Positions 23,090 to 36,864 of a DNA stretch of 60,000 nt are shown in pieces. The stretch spans positions 1,178,083-1,238,082 of the forward strand of contig NW_019091355.1 in assembly GCF_001949145.1 (NCBI RefSeq). The letters run 5' to 3'. How positions within the stretch are numbered: position 1 is the stretch's first letter; every line of letters starts with the position of its first letter. The notes beneath the pieces are model-generated. The model saw nothing but the letters and a program-made list of their open reading frames with translations, was not told the DNA's origin and ran no database searches. A program made the position numbers and the translations under genes. Origin of the DNA: Acanthaster planci (Eukaryota > Echinodermata > Asteroidea > Valvatida > Acanthasteridae).

Positions 23090-26000
23090 TGGACACACTT
23101 GTTTTACCGTCATGTCTTCATTTTTTCCCTTTCAAATCAGCCAACTTCTTCGAATTCAAGCGTCAGAAAGAACAATGAAAGAAATTGCCCAAGAATTAAC
23201 TGCGCAGAATTTAAGATAATGAAATAATAGACATTCATTTTCAGGCGGGAAACCTTACACGTAGGCCTGTGGACAGCTGTCCAGCCGTTATAAAATGAGG
23301 GAGGGTTCAAAGTATGTTTGCATTCAACTAGAACGAACACATTATTAGACACGTATAAACTGGCACATATTCGCAAACAAAACATTTATTAAACAGTAGC
23401 CACTGTATGAAAACTAACATCTGATTTACTCTAGAGGCTTTGTGTTCCATGAAAACTGTCAGAAGCGCTTCAGTCCACAGCTATATCGAGGGCTTGTGGA
23501 TTTTAGCAACAGTGCAACGCCTGGGTACTTGACATGAGCTACTGCAGTAATTAACACATATTAACGGAAGCTCCAGCAGTAGGTTACTGTACTTCTCATT
23601 TTGATTGATTACTATTTGACAGATAGATACTTTTTATGTCTGTAAAAACATACGCAGTATTCACACAACCCTATGTGTCACGAACTCCATGCGATAAAAA
23701 GCAATTTTACGCAGCGTGTGGTTACCAAGTAATTTGTTTGGTGTTCAAAAAGACACCGTCTCAAAACTTGGCAGGTTGTAATTTGAAGAGTTGTTAATGC
23801 CACTTATCCTGATGGATAGAGTACGCCTTGAGTGACAGAGAGCTTTTCAACAGAAATGCTTTATAAATGACAGTCTCATTGTCACATATTTATTGTCAAA
23901 ATCTTTGAAAAACTGACAATCAAAAACGCACACGATATATGAAGGCGTAGGGTGTGTTCGTAATGTTTTGTGATAAGGTAATTTGATGTCCTTGTTTATA
24001 CCGAAGCGACATCAATGGATAGCAGTAACAATACTCTTTTTTCTGGGACAAGCGGAGGGCCACTGGCAGCCGTGTACGGATTTCATGCACAGTAAACGCT
24101 GACGTGAACCAGCGCCCCGTCCATTACGCTCTCTCGTCAAAAGGTAACACACTAGACCCTCTTTTGCTCGTACGGGTACAAGACGTTGACAACTCAAGCC
24201 CCAGCCCTCCTTATAAATATTGCCACATATATGATGAATTGAAGTCTTAAACAAATTTTCACGATAATTTTTGTGCATTGGAATAGTTTTAACCTTTTTG
24301 TAAGGCTTTTCCGTTTATCAGCTCGACCCTGTAAAGAAAGATTATGAAAATGGATGACGTATGATTGAACAGCGGTATTCAGTACCATGTTTGAATGCAT
24401 GGAAAGGGATTCTCTTATTTTGTTAGTCGGTCAACATTGTAATTATATCTGCTAAGAAACAAAAAGTTGCGACCAGTCTATTAGGCTTGCTAAACCTTGT
24501 CTGCTGCTTAGTTGATTGTTATCATGTGAAATTGATTTCAGAGAGGTAGCTCTTCACGAACCTCATCAAACAGCGGCGTCACTATCTGGGTCACAAAATA
24601 CCTCTGGTGCTGCTTCATAGCTTCAGTAAAACCACATCTTCTGCGCTGTCTACGGGTTGGTGTTTTCGGCTGGCTATTACCAGCTCACAGGGGAAGGGGT
24701 TGCTGGGGCACAAAGTCAATATTTCCCGGGAGTACTGTGCAAGAAAGACTGTTTGAAAAGGAGACGGAATTCTCGGGAAGTTAGGGTGGCAATCAACACG
24801 TGTTCTGGTCTCAAGCGCCAGTCGATCAAATTACTGCGCGCCCCACGCGCCCTTAAAAACACAAAACGCGGACGTTTTCCACAGTCTGTTTAAAAACTTG
24901 AGTGACGAGTGAACTTTTTTTTACGAAAGTGCTTCACAAAGCGTGAAGCTATTAAATCGAGTTTTTCTTCAGCTGCAGGTAAAACTTTCTATTAGTTTTT
25001 GTAAGCGTGATCGTTTATACAGAAACGCCAACTTATTTTCATAATAAATTTAATGACTTGAGTTGCTCAGCGCTGAACTGCAGCAATTGTCTTCCCAAAT
25101 TAATTTCCATATAAAAGCCGTCGTTTGCAAAATGTGTACGCAATTTTGTAGAGCAAACGGTAACAAACTCTATGACAAGTCAAACCTTTACCCTACCTCA
25201 AACAGAAGGGCATAAACAGACACGATGACATGGCACTGAATGTATATTCAAAAAGCTGTATGCCACAGGCAACTTTGATTTATAAAGCTTTCTACAGTTT
25301 ATAAAGCATTAGAAATAAAGTAAATCCCTTTGGGGAACCCTGTGAATAATGTTCCCCCGCCGCTTTTAACTTCGCCTGAATTGCAGACCGTACGTACTCT
25401 CGAAAGCCGCAGTCAGAGCTGATGGATTGATCTGGACAATCCAATACATTCCCCTCTCAAGGCATCCCAGACTCTAGACTTGTAAAACTACAGATTGGCG
25501 ACAGACTTTCATTTTAAACAGCATCAATCACTGAAATTCGCCATTTAAGAAAAACGAGGAAAGAACACAGCGCGGGGCTGCAGTCTCTGAGAAAGCCTTC
25601 ATCGGTTTCTTTCATAGCAACGGAGTCTCTAACTTTATAATATTAATTCTGGTAGGTAAATAAAACGATGATAGGAAATTAACAAATAAAGGTGTTAAAA
25701 TACCACAGCCTCTGCTACAGTACGCATTTCTTTAAAAATGTCAGCAGTCCTCTAATTAGTAGTTTCTTTGAAGGGTCTTCAGCCTACCAGAATTAAATAT
25801 CGTCTATGGTTTTTCTGTGTTTTGCAAATTTATTTGATATATATGTTTTATATATATTTGGTAGAACGGTCTAACAACGTCCTGAAAAGCAATATTATGG
25901 CTGTCCCAAAGTACAAAGAGAAGAATAGAACCCTCATGTTAAGCAATTACTCAAGGCACAACGATTTTTGGATAAAGGCTTTTCCTCATAACAATTGCTG

Positions 26001-26336
26001 CTCATGCGCTACAATTTGGAAGGAAAAACCGAGCGTGATATTTTGTAAGGCAGTTTAAATTTCCTGTAAAAACATGTCCTGTCCAGAAGTTTCTGCCCCA
26101 AGTTACTTCGCCCCAACAGCTCAGGAAGCAGGCGTTGTGGTTGATATCTAATTGGTGAATCAGGATAAATTAAGTAGTGCTTTTAGTCCATCAGTGTCTG
26201 CTGGCCAAAAGTGCCTATAATGCGTCATTTGTAAGGGTCTGATGCCAACTGTACGGTTTTAGGGAAGCAGACGTGATGCATTGAAGGACAGTTTGCTTTA
26301 ACACAAAAGAGAATGTTAGTATTGTTTACTCTCAAA

Positions 26337-26750
26337 CAGTAGCGGTCAGTAATATATCACGCATGTTGAAAATAAAAGTGTAACAAATGATGGAAAAAAC
26401 TCCCACACAGTAGCGGTCAATAATACACCAAGCACGTTGAAAATGAAAGTATAACAAATGATGGAAAAAACTCCCACACATTAGCGGTGAGTAATATAAC
26501 AGGCACGTTAAAAATAAAAGTATAACAAATGATGGGAAAAAAATCTCACACAGTAGCGGTCAATAATATATCACGCAAGTTGAAAATAAATAAAAGTATA
26601 ACAAATGACAGAAAGAAATTCTCACACATTAGCGGTCAATAATATTCCACGCGCGTTGAAAATAAAAGTATAACAAATCATGGAAAGAAATTCTAACAGA
26701 GTAGCGGTCAATAATATATTAGGCATGTTGAAAAAGAGTATAACAAAAAC
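26337..26750. repeat. tandem array, about 5.8 copies of a 71-76 bp unit
   Basis: Copies start at about 26,337, 26,408, 26,479, 26,551, 26,627 and 26,699. Each contains TAGCGGTCAATAATA, a variable segment with GTTGAAAATAAAAGTATAAC, then AAATGATGGAAA and a CTCACACA-type junction. Unit lengths are 71, 71, 72, 76 and 72 bp; the fifth interval is longer because of an extra AAAT-type insertion. The last copy is truncated. This is a minisatellite inside the large nAChR intron, with no coding role apparent. Confidence 0.92.
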
Positions 26751-29190
26751 AAATAGAATTTGAATTTTGTGATGTAGTTTTCAGTTTGCAGCCTTTAGTT
26801 TAATTGCTCGGTGAAGACGGTAAGTGGGTGGTTTAATCAGGTAAACATAAACGCGTGATTACTTCAACGCAAAAAACACGTATGGGATTATTTCGAGAGA
26901 TATCGTCTTTTAAATTTACCGAAGCTTTCTGAAGCCTTTCGGAAATTCACTTTAGTTGTTCAATAAAAGTATAGAACAGTAAAAGATTTTCACTACTAGT
27001 CACATTATGAAAAGATTCAATCAATTCTCGTGATCCCTTCATTATTGGGGACTCTTTGAGGTGGAATTTTGAAGGAGGCAGAATATATTAGGGTTCATAT
27101 TTCCCTCTAGTCATGAGATCTTTGAGCTTTGAAAAGATGACAGAGGTTTAGGCTTTCATGCCCACTTCATGATTGAGACTGGTGTCCCACACAAAACTTG
27201 CAGGCGCAGGGGGATTCAACCCGTTTCACAATAAGCAATGCGCTCCAGGGACCGTGTATTATGGAAAAATGAGGGAGGAACTGGATGCCTGTGTAGGCGA
27301 TACAACCACAATACAAAACCCGATACCCCCAGTCCATGTGGATTTGCACGGGGGAAAGGGACGAAGATAGCCCCGATGAAGATGTCACCTCGAATCGTTA
27401 ACGGTCGTGCCCGCGGAATTGGATCGGCCTCGATGCAGCGTTCAAAATACAACACAGAGGAAAACGCGGAGATATTCTATACGCTATAGCTGTTGGACAG
27501 TGACATTTTAAGGGGATCGTTCTTATTTCCCTTTCGTGGGGGTATGGATTACCAGTTCGGTATGCTATCTTACATCTCCAAAGGGTAAAATCGCTCATGA
27601 TTTTCTTTTCGAGGAGGAACACTGACCCCCTGGAAATAACTGCATCGTACCACGGTAATTTGGACCCAATGGTTACTTCGTCATGAAATAAATAACGAAG
27701 TATACACACAAGATACATCCGAATCACATATTCTCAATCAGCTTGATTAGACCTACTGTAAGCATCTTCTGCACTACTCTTCACGCCCACTTATTGTCAA
27801 AGACTGGACATTAATGTCAAGGACGGTTCGAGACGATTCGAGAAATTTACGGAATGGTAAACTTCTTTTTTTTTCTGCTTGAGTTCTGGTGATTTCTTTC
27901 TCAACATCTTCAATCTTACATAATAGGGTGAGTGCCACGCGTGAATTATCTGAGGGGAAGTTTCAGGAGGTGTTAGAAAGGAGCTGAATGTAAAGGAGCT
28001 TTCACATGGAATTAGAATGTGCATCGAAGCGTATTTCAAACAGAAACGCAAGAAAAACAGGATTTATGTCAACAGGAAGACCGGGGAGGGGAGACTGTAA
28101 CCACACGGTTCTTATGCACTATTAAAACTGACGAAAATGATTTTAAACAGGGCACACCTTGTCTGTGATGCCTTTCAAACGACACCTATGTAAAAAAAGA
28201 GTGTTGAGAAGCAATCGATTTATAGCATCGGGCACATTTCGTTTAAATAGGGCAAGTCTGACCCTAAGCTATAACCTACAAAAATACATGCTCAAGCAGG
28301 AAGCAGCAAACAGAGAAGTCTTCCAAAGAAAAATATACTGACAGTTACGCGGATCGTGGATGTGATGCCCCCGTGAACGAAGAAAAGGTGAAATCCCCTG
28401 AGAATATTGTCACGATTTTTTTTCTTTGCTCGTCCAACAAAATGACGAGATCAATATTGATCCCGGGGTTTCCGATTACCCCTGAATAGCGCAATTCATA
28501 TCGGGCATCAGCCAGACAAATTTCCTTTTTCATTAGGAGTGGATGGTCCGGGCAGACTCAACCAGACTCGGGACTCACGTGACTTTATGAGTCTTATCCC
28601 TTTTCTTTCCTATGACTTCTCGTTGTTTATCTCCTCCCAGGTCAAAAACGTCTTTGGCAGTATAAACGCAGGTTCTATTCTCATTTCCATATCCCTAAAA
28701 ACATCTCTTTTCAAGCGTGTCCTTCTCTTAGCCATCACTTCTAAGCATTTATTTCCGGATAAATGTGCCAGGTCTAGCACAATTGTGTCATGTTGGGTAC
28801 GGATATGGGAGGTCAGGAACGGAAAAGTCCTCCAGCCCCCATTGAACCTAGATTTTGCTTATCGAACTTTGGTTTTATTTTCCTGAGCTTCAACGAACTT
28901 CCGTTCAACTAAAAATATTCCTTCATGCGCTACAGTTACATCCATTATGGAATTCGTTGTATTCAAAAATTCCAAAAGTTCCATAGAGCAATGCGATATC
29001 GTTTGCATTTAGAATTGAACTTGTAGATATTAAAGTTGAATATGACGTCTTTTAATTTTTGAGAAGTTCGATTTTGGGGTTTAATGATACCACTGTTATA
29101 TTGGTTCGCGTGAAAAACAATTCATAAAGCCAGCCATTCATAGCCATTCATATACTGCAGCTACAGTATGCAATGATTTGATGCGGATTT

Positions 29191-29250
29191 ATTATTGTTA
29201 TTGATAAGGATATATTATTGTTATTGATAAGTAATCATTATCGATAAGTA
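29191..29250. repeat. short AT-rich tandem repeat, about 3 copies of a 20-23 bp unit
   Basis: Three head-to-tail copies share the core ATTATTGTTATTGATAAG followed by GA or TA; the third copy is degenerate (ATCATTATCGATAAGTA). It is a local slippage-type repeat. Confidence 0.7.
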
Positions 29251-32200
29251 ATTACTTGCAATAAGGATAGAATCATGTCCATTTTGAGGCTGGATGTCCT
29301 TTCAAAATATTGTCCATCTGATCTTAGTGTAAATTATGCATTGAAAAAGGAGTTGGATTTACCCGCCAACTCTCAATTTGTTTTCACTGTTTCAAAATGG
29401 TACACCACCCAATGAGCTCTATTTCCTCTCCGATGTCCAGCATATTGACAAAACCCTTTCACCCTAATCACTTGTCCCGGGTCTTTAATTTTTCTCGCTG
29501 TTAGTTTTGCTTGTTTTGGCCGTAGCTTCTTGTCAGCTCCAATATTTGCACGCTCGTTTGGCTGCTCGCCCGAGGTGTTTTTCAGAAAGTTCGGGGCCAT
29601 AACTGACCGCTTGCAGGAAAATTCAGATAGCCTTTCCTCTCGAGGTCCTTTTTGAAGGATTACGCTTCTACATGATATGTTTTACTGATTTTACTTATCG
29701 TAAAATCAGTACGCACAGAAATCGTTCAACATTGATATCATTTCCCACAGTGCGAACAAAGCAACCGATTCCGCTCTTCGTATATTATGCATCCGGGCTG
29801 TTGACACTCTGATCAAGTTTCTGCCAGGCGCGCTGTTTCTCAGTCGAAAGCAAACACCCCCTCGAAAAACGGTGGCACTGGACGAACTTCATTAACTTCT
29901 TAAATTACCACAGAATGTCTGATATTAGCGAGAAAATATGAGGGGGCCAGTCTAGTTTATTCAGAGTTGGGAGTGTTGAGCTCGATGGCATAGATTTTAC
30001 GTGGGGGGTGGTCAGTGTGGACAACGCTCATCACCTGTCGGGGCCTCTGCTAGCTGTCAAATACAGCGGCTCTCACAGCTGAGACCTGTGATGGAATCGA
30101 CGCGGAATTGGAAAACAGGTGTATTTGGCGAACGGCGACCGATTCTTACAGTCGCCTGACGGAATAGATGGGTCATCACTGCGCGTTTTTCAAGTGGGCA
30201 CTTGCAGTGCAATCACGTTGGAGTCCCAGCACCAGCCCTGGTTTATCATAAATCTTTAGGAATCGGCACAAAAACAATTCTGCCCTCTGTTTGATATGTA
30301 ACTTTTCTTGATGAATAAAATAAAGGATACTCTCTTTGTCTTTTGACACCCCCTTAAGAATTTAGCACCAATACACAGCCACATGTTCCCTCACGAGGTA
30401 GGGTTCACAAGCGATAGCACACAGGATTGCTCGCTGAAACCGCCACTTTTCAGTAAATTATAGGGCCACCAACAAGTCTTTCTCTGACAGTTAATTAGCC
30501 AAGAGAGGACCTCTCACATTACGACTTCCCTGACAACTGGAAAGATATTACCTCTCACCACGTTGGAACAGTTAGGCTGCATGCCAAACCACGTGAAGAT
30601 TGAATTCGGTATTTAGGCCTGCTAAACAGACATTTTGAAAAACATCATTGAAAAAATCCGGAAATAGAAACCAGTACTGTTTAAAGGGTTGTATTTGTAT
30701 AGCCATGTTCTATCAAGGCGTAGGCGAGTGGATGTCTCCCTCATTCGACCCGAACGCCAATCCAGCACGAACTAATTGTTACCTTGTGAAGAAAGACTTC
30801 GGTTGGAGATGTATTTGAGGACGCAAAAGATATGGCATGACCGTACAAATCGAGTGTACTTCATAGAGCAGTTTCAAGTGAAAGACAGCACAATCTTAGA
30901 TCTTGATACGTGCTCCCGAGCAGTGATCTTTAATGTAGGAAGATCTTTGCATTCAAGATAACAAGGCGCATCAAGTTCGTCAAAGAGGTGAAAGATGTTT
31001 GACAGAGAGGTATAGTGAAAGTCAACACCTGCTTGAACTTGAATAAACACTGGTATGAATATCGGAAGATAGTAGAAAAACCTGTAAGGAGGGAAAATGG
31101 ATGGTTAGCTTGTTCATTGTCCAGGAGCAGCACCAATATATGTGTGTAATGACAGTAAGACTCCATGGTCTGCGTGCGCATTCCTTCACCAGCCCCTGCT
31201 CGTAATTCGAAAATGACGCTGACTGGCTATTCCGTATGAATATACATCAACATTAGGGAGACATTCCCATAAGAACGTGCACACAATTTTTCCAACTTAA
31301 CTGTCCCATAATTCAATATTCCCTAATCTGATCTGAACGAAACTTTGAATGTTTTCATTTTAGACCCTAGTCTATCATCTCTCAAAATTTGGATGGTAAA
31401 ATTTGGCCTCCTTCTGGTAGTTTGAAAACAAGGAGACACTTAGATGTCTCCCTAAAAGCCAATGTCTCTTTAATGCTGAAAAATTTACCACAAAATGTCT
31501 TCTAAATGACCTATTTGTAAATATATATGAACTGCTACAATACACATGTACACGGACTCACAAAGGACAACTAAGGAGACAGGACCACACAATGTAGACC
31601 TACGCGTGAAAGTGAAACTTTGATAAACTGTTAGTCAACCAAATCGATGTAATGAGCCCCGCACTGGGCAAGGGAGGGCGCAACTTTAACGGAGACTCCT
31701 TTGGCGGGAATTGCTTTTCACCGGTTAACAAACGACTATGAAATTCACACGTTGAGGTCGCGTCGGTACCAACAAATTGAACACTCGCTACCAACATTGG
31801 TCTTTTCAACTGATGAAGGGGTGCTTCTGCTCAAGGCGGATAATGAGGGAAAATGCACTCCATTGTGATGATAGTTCTATTAATGATTTATGCATCACAT
31901 CACCTTTTACCACCTTACCTTTTCTTCTTGAAGTTTTAAGAGATGTGTTGGGTGGCAATAGTCGTGAATAAAGTAGTGCAAACAGGCAACCGATTGCGTG
32001 TATATGTTGCCAGGTGGTGGGTGAACTTAACTGAGTGACAATCGAGTTGATGGGCCTCGATGGTCCCCAGAGCATTCATGATGCCCTAATGATCTGATAA
32101 AAGCCAGTCCCGATCTATAGCGCCTCTTGCTTTTGACGGGTTCGCAAAAAGGCGGTGTTATCAAAGAACTGGATCATTCCGGGCAGGTGCTCCGCCAAAC

Positions 32201-35200
32201 GGAGTCTGTCCGCATTTTGCTCTGGCAATAATAAAGTACAATATGCCACACCTGTAACTCCAACCAAACGGGGCACTTTAGAGACGCTTGGTGGCAGTAA
32301 ACATACCGGTCCCACGTTATTGGTCCAGTACTGTTTCCGTTATTTTGAGTGACAACAGTGGACAAGTCATGTTGGACATGTATGATGGCCATCACCAAGC
32401 AAAGTCCCGCGTGTGTTTCCACCGTAATATAATGTCATCATTGCTATTTTTGAGACCATGTATTTCTAACCCCTTGGTATACAGAGAGAGAGATTCCTGC
32501 ATAATTATGTGCATAATGAAACTAATTTATACCTATACCGGTTGCAGAATAATACCATTATTGTGAAGTTTCATTTGCCATTTACTGAAATGCAGAATGT
32601 TTATATTTTTGACAGATTGTTTGCTGACAAATTCCTTCGTATCTCCTCCTTATAGTCTCAGTGTCGTCCGTCTACTGTATTTCACTCAAAAGGGGAAGGA
32701 TACCTGCACGTACATTTTATATTTGGTTTTGTTTCTGGTGTTCCTAGGTGCTTCAATCCAAGAGTGGTTATAAGTTGAATCAACTTCAAGTCCTATCGTT
32801 AATGCTGTAATTTAAACCATTATTTAATCTCCAAGCATATGAAAATTTCGGTCCTATTGACTTTTTTTCGCAGTAACATTTATTTGATCACTTCAATCAG
32901 TGAGCTGAGTTTGCCTTGCGCAACCTTTAAAAAATTCTTGTCTCGAGATAAATTAATGACCTATACCATTCCATTCAAGTCTCTGGGTCCAATTGTCGGA
33001 TTGTTAGGTCTATTAGCCTATGTGCAAATTTAAATTTGAATAGGAACTTTAATCCTAAACAAACATGCAAGAGTAAAATCCAATTATACTGTTTCAAACT
33101 ACTCCACATAAAAAGAATTTGAAGACGCCTTCTTGAAAAGTTCACGATAGCACTGAAACGTTACTCTAACCAACTAACTGACCACTTGTGTCAATAACAG
33201 TTGATATCAAGGAGCAACGCGAAATTGCAGTTTTGAAGCCAGCCCTTTGTGGTGTCCGTTTTGCCACCTGTTATCCGCAGAGTTAATTGCCCCGTGCGGA
33301 TGAGTTGATCGGCTGTCACACGGCTGACGAGGGTGATGTAATCACACGCGGCGACACAAACGGTGTGTGGTTCGATCAGAGGCCACCAGACGGGCTGAAA
33401 GTCCACGCTCAAACCCATCTTGTACAAAATCTGTGCGCCGTGCGTCGTTGGAGATCGCAAAGGGCATTTATCCTGGACTTGTTGAGAGATTTAAATTGAC
33501 ATTGTGGCGCGGCCCCTTATTAAACCTAAACACCTCAGCACTTCAAGTACCTTTACCGTGGAGTATCCTACTAACTTTAAAGGGGCAGTGATATTTTTAC
33601 TTTTTAGGTAAGGTAACTTGGTCTACCAGATGGAGCAAAGCATTTTTTTAATCGCTAAATAATGACATAATTTTGGAGGAAAGCTAAATGTTGGTGTTAA
33701 ACTATTGTGTTAACCTTTTGAGCAGCGTAAATTAAACACAGCATCTCATCTGCTTGTTTCAGTAATAAATAGCCGTATGCAATTTGTTTTGCTGAGCTGC
33801 TTCTACCAATAGAGCGCCTACTTAAAGCGCCACAAGGGGAATGGAGAATATTGTCTTACTCGACCTTCTAAAACCACGCTAAAACAAGCTGAATGGTCTT
33901 TTTAGGGAAACAGTGGTGCTTCCTAACGCCTTCTTGCCCCCTCGAGTCCATCAAAAATTACGCGTACTTGAGTTCAGTCTGTCGAATATAACAGCCTCGA
34001 GTCCCACGCAATCCATTCTGATCGCTTGATTATCCGCCCCTTGTGTGTTGTATTGATCTGCCTCCAGCCGAGGTTACCCTTGACCCAAGGCCACATCGTC
34101 GTCACGGAGCTCAAGTGCAAAGGGGAGACAGAGTTAGAAGCAGATTGACAAATTGGAAAGGAAGGACCGGTTCCTCTTGCGCGGCAGGTGCATTTGAAAG
34201 TTGCCAAAACACAATTTCGAGCCTTTCAATATGAAAGATTATAATCAACTTGAAGGATATCGTAATAAGATATCAGTATATTAATAAAGTACTTTAACTA
34301 ATATTTGTTACATTCTGAGATGTTTATTTGTAATTGTATGTTTTATAATATGTACCGGTATATATTAGTGTTATATTTAAGAGAGGAATTCACAAACGAT
34401 ATTTATCGAGGATATGTAACATCAGGATAAAATGAAACAATAGAAATAGAAATTCCTGTTAAAAACCTGCTGGATTGACAATATTTGTATCCAACAAACT
34501 TTGTGATCTTAACGAAGTGTATTTACGTGTCTTGAATGTAACACATTATGCATCACTATAGGTCTTTTTTCAACATAGTGGCGTTCGACACCTCCATACT
34601 AAAAATTCACAGGACAGAGTGAAAAGGGGCACAAAATTGGTCAAATGTAAAAGTAGCGCGTGTTGTTGGACATAATGCTGGGGGGCGACCGTCACATTTT
34701 CTAAAGGTACTGCTGGCGAATTCGATTAAAACCACGCGGCAGTGTCACCAGCGGCCGTGAGGCTTTTCACCTGATAAAAAGGCAATGCCGCTTGCCACAC
34801 GTTAAAAATTCACCCACTTTTTGCCCTTGGAGAAATTAACGCCACCGCGTTTCAGAGCGAAAAACCTCCTCAGAAATGTAATACTAATGTAAAGGTTGAA
34901 CTAAAAACATGTTGGGAAGACTCAGTGGAACAGGGTACTGGCCACGTTAAGTGGTGTCATTCAGAATCCTGGTATTTTATATCCGGATAGATAGTCACTT
35001 CCAACACATCAATTTCATCGGGAGCTGCCAGTGTTTTGAGAATGAATACATCAGTTCATGATGTCAATTATATAATCCATATCAGTCAATATAGCTTGGT
35101 CCTTCATTGGTGCTCTAGTCTCTCTCATTTGTCCTTATTCTCTTTTCTTACCCTTCATGTATCTTGCCCCTTAGGTCTCCTATACGTCTCCTCCCCCCGT

Positions 35201-35683
35201 TATCCTTCCCCTCGTCCCTAGTCCCTACTCTCAATATTCCATCCTATTTTACCCCCGCCTTTCTATGTGTTGCTTATAGCTTGTGCGTGTGTGGTATATT
35301 TTGTATTTGTTTCATATTTTACATGTGTAGTTGTTCTTTGGTTTGCTTTATGTAATTTAGTGTATTTATTTAGTATCTGTATATACATGTATATTTTATA
35401 AATATCTGTACTTGGCAGGCAACCGCTGGTGGTAAATGAATTTAAAATGAACAAAATGAAAATATTCTATAGATTATCAATAATCGCACTGTCGACGGTA
35501 AGCGTGCGCATACGACTGGGCAAAACGTCCTCAATTGTTTATATTCAGTTATATTTCTACCAGTTTCCATATCGATATGCAACTGATTCGATATGCTGAT
35601 TTTCACTTTTGGAGTGTTCTTGAAAAAAAAATGAAATTCGACCGCATTAAATACCTTACATCCAACATGGAAGAAATACTCAC

Positions 35684-35817
35684 GAATGAGATGACATTGA
35701 CAGGTACAATTTCGTGATAAACTGTCACCGTGACTGACTCGTTGATAACTGGGCGGACCAGCCGGTTGTAATCTGTCAGTATCTCTTTTACTAGAGGTCT
35801 GGTGTCTGCGTAGACCA
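35684..35817 (-). CDS. nAChR alpha-type subunit, N-terminal exon (mature N-terminus and first helix)
   Basis: This 134-nt exon begins with TG (completing a codon split with the missing signal-peptide exon) and encodes 44 further residues. DTRPLVKEIL and DYNRLVRPV match the N-terminal alpha-helix and the RPV signature of mature nicotinic receptor subunits, and the rest is the first beta strand (SVTVTVYHE). A probable signal-peptidase site lies after VYA. One N-glycosylation sequon (NES) is present. The acceptor is excellent (a TTCTTTCTTTG tract then TTTCACAG) and the donor is GTGAGT after a Phe codon, phase 0, fitting the 45-nt exon. The signal-peptide exon was not identified and should lie at higher coordinates. 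An overlapping, longer open frame in another reading frame is a shadow. Confidence 0.93.
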
Positions 35818-36830
35818 CTGTGAAACAAAGAAAGAAACACTTCCAATTACAGTTGGTCATATCTGTGAAAAAGCACGTTTGGTGCTAAAACGACGAATAT
35901 AGCGGGCAGAATATTGTGTACCTGCAGCGCCATGCTTACCTCGTGTATGGCAAGGACATTCCTGGCTAAATAATCACATTCTTCACTGTAGGCCAAATAT
36001 GACTCACTTCAATTCACCTCGTCTAAATCTGTCATTAAATACCTTGTTACATGATTTCCTTCAGTAGTCATTCGAATTTAATAATTTATGAATGTGGAAA
36101 TGAATTGAATAATGTGATTGTGAATTGAATAGGATTTTTTTAAAATGTATTCACATAAGGTACTATTCTTAATGTTTATTTTAATCAATTGGCATTTGCT
36201 TTTTATTTACATGTTTGTGATTCTCTCATAAAGTGTTTGAGGTTTTTAATGGAAGACGCTATATCAAGAACAAATTATAATTTTTATTATTAAAATGCAA
36301 ATAAAATTCAAGTAGGAAAGAACTGTCAGAGGTAGGACGGTCGGTGTACATGAACAAAAATTATATATGCAACGTAAAAATAGCGCCCCCTAATGTTGCA
36401 AAACTGCAACTATTTCCCTTCACTTTGCGAATAATGTAGACTCTCATAGAGTTTCTAAAAACGGAATTTTATTATCGTCCCATTTTATACTCGTAGAGCC
36501 AAAACACTTCAGTGTCTTGCATAAATGCATTCCACAATTTTCGACAGTGTGGCGTGCAATTTTGGGATGAGTGTGGGGCACTGTGATCCATCACAAATGC
36601 AAATATCAAAATAGACTATCAATTCCGCCGGCTAGTTATGCGGCAGGCTGTTAAGGACATCGTGACCTGTGATAATTTGTAATCATTTCTGAAGTTAAAC
36701 GCATGGCGGCACACGAACGGGTAAAAGATTTTGCTCGAGAAGGGCATAATCGATATTTTTTTTTATTGACGCTCATGCATGCGGAGCGCACAGTTAAAGG
36801 TAGAGTCACCGCTTCAAGCGTAACATTTGA

Positions 36831-36864
36831 AGAGATATCTCTATTACGCAATAGAGATATCTCT
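36831..36864. repeat. palindrome pair, two AGAGATATCTCT units as a 34-bp inverted repeat
   Basis: Two copies of the self-complementary 12-mer AGAGATATCTCT (36,831-36,842 and 36,853-36,864) form a larger inverted repeat with 15-bp perfect arms around the 4-nt centre ACGC. It is the first member of a three-part cluster within about 530 bp. Confidence 0.9.

Larger units (their letters stand above)
13310..35683 (-). other. nAChR intron, 22.4 kb, repeat-bearing
   Basis: This intron separates the N-terminal exon from the 45-nt exon, with donor GTGAGT at its 5' end and acceptor CACAG at its 3' end, both phase 0. It contains a tandem array with a unit of about 72 bp (26,337-26,750), a small AT-rich tandem repeat (29,191-29,250), single inverted pairs, a lone transposon-end-like motif (15,744-15,755) and several TAGGCCTA octamers. 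No further nested gene is supported. Open frames such as 20,490-20,819 (+), 21,114-21,581 (-), 27,167-27,489 (both strands) and 29,373-29,600 (-) have no recognisable domain and are of lengths expected by chance. Confidence 0.8.

Noticed and set aside
27167-27489. Overlapping open frames on both strands in a locally GC-rich stretch
   Set aside because: Several frames are open at once, as expected from low stop-codon density in GC-rich DNA; none shows a domain.
32115-32422. Minus-strand segment with a short QN...VW pattern considered as the small nAChR exon
   Set aside because: It lacks a GT donor at the right place, and a perfect 45-nt exon with both splice sites exists at 13,265-13,309.
33974-34207. 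Minus-strand GNLGWRQ segment considered as the small nAChR exon
   Set aside because: No donor follows the Gln codon and the surrounding residues do not fit the nAChR pattern.
35107-35270. Pyrimidine-rich tract followed by AT-rich sequence, considered as a LINE 3' end
   Set aside because: No reverse-transcriptase remnant, poly-A or recognisable tail repeat; low-complexity composition explains it.
35442-35846. 134-codon minus frame overlapping the N-terminal nAChR exon
   Set aside because: A different reading frame of the same DNA; the exon frame with NxS sequon, RPV motif and consistent splice phases is the real one.
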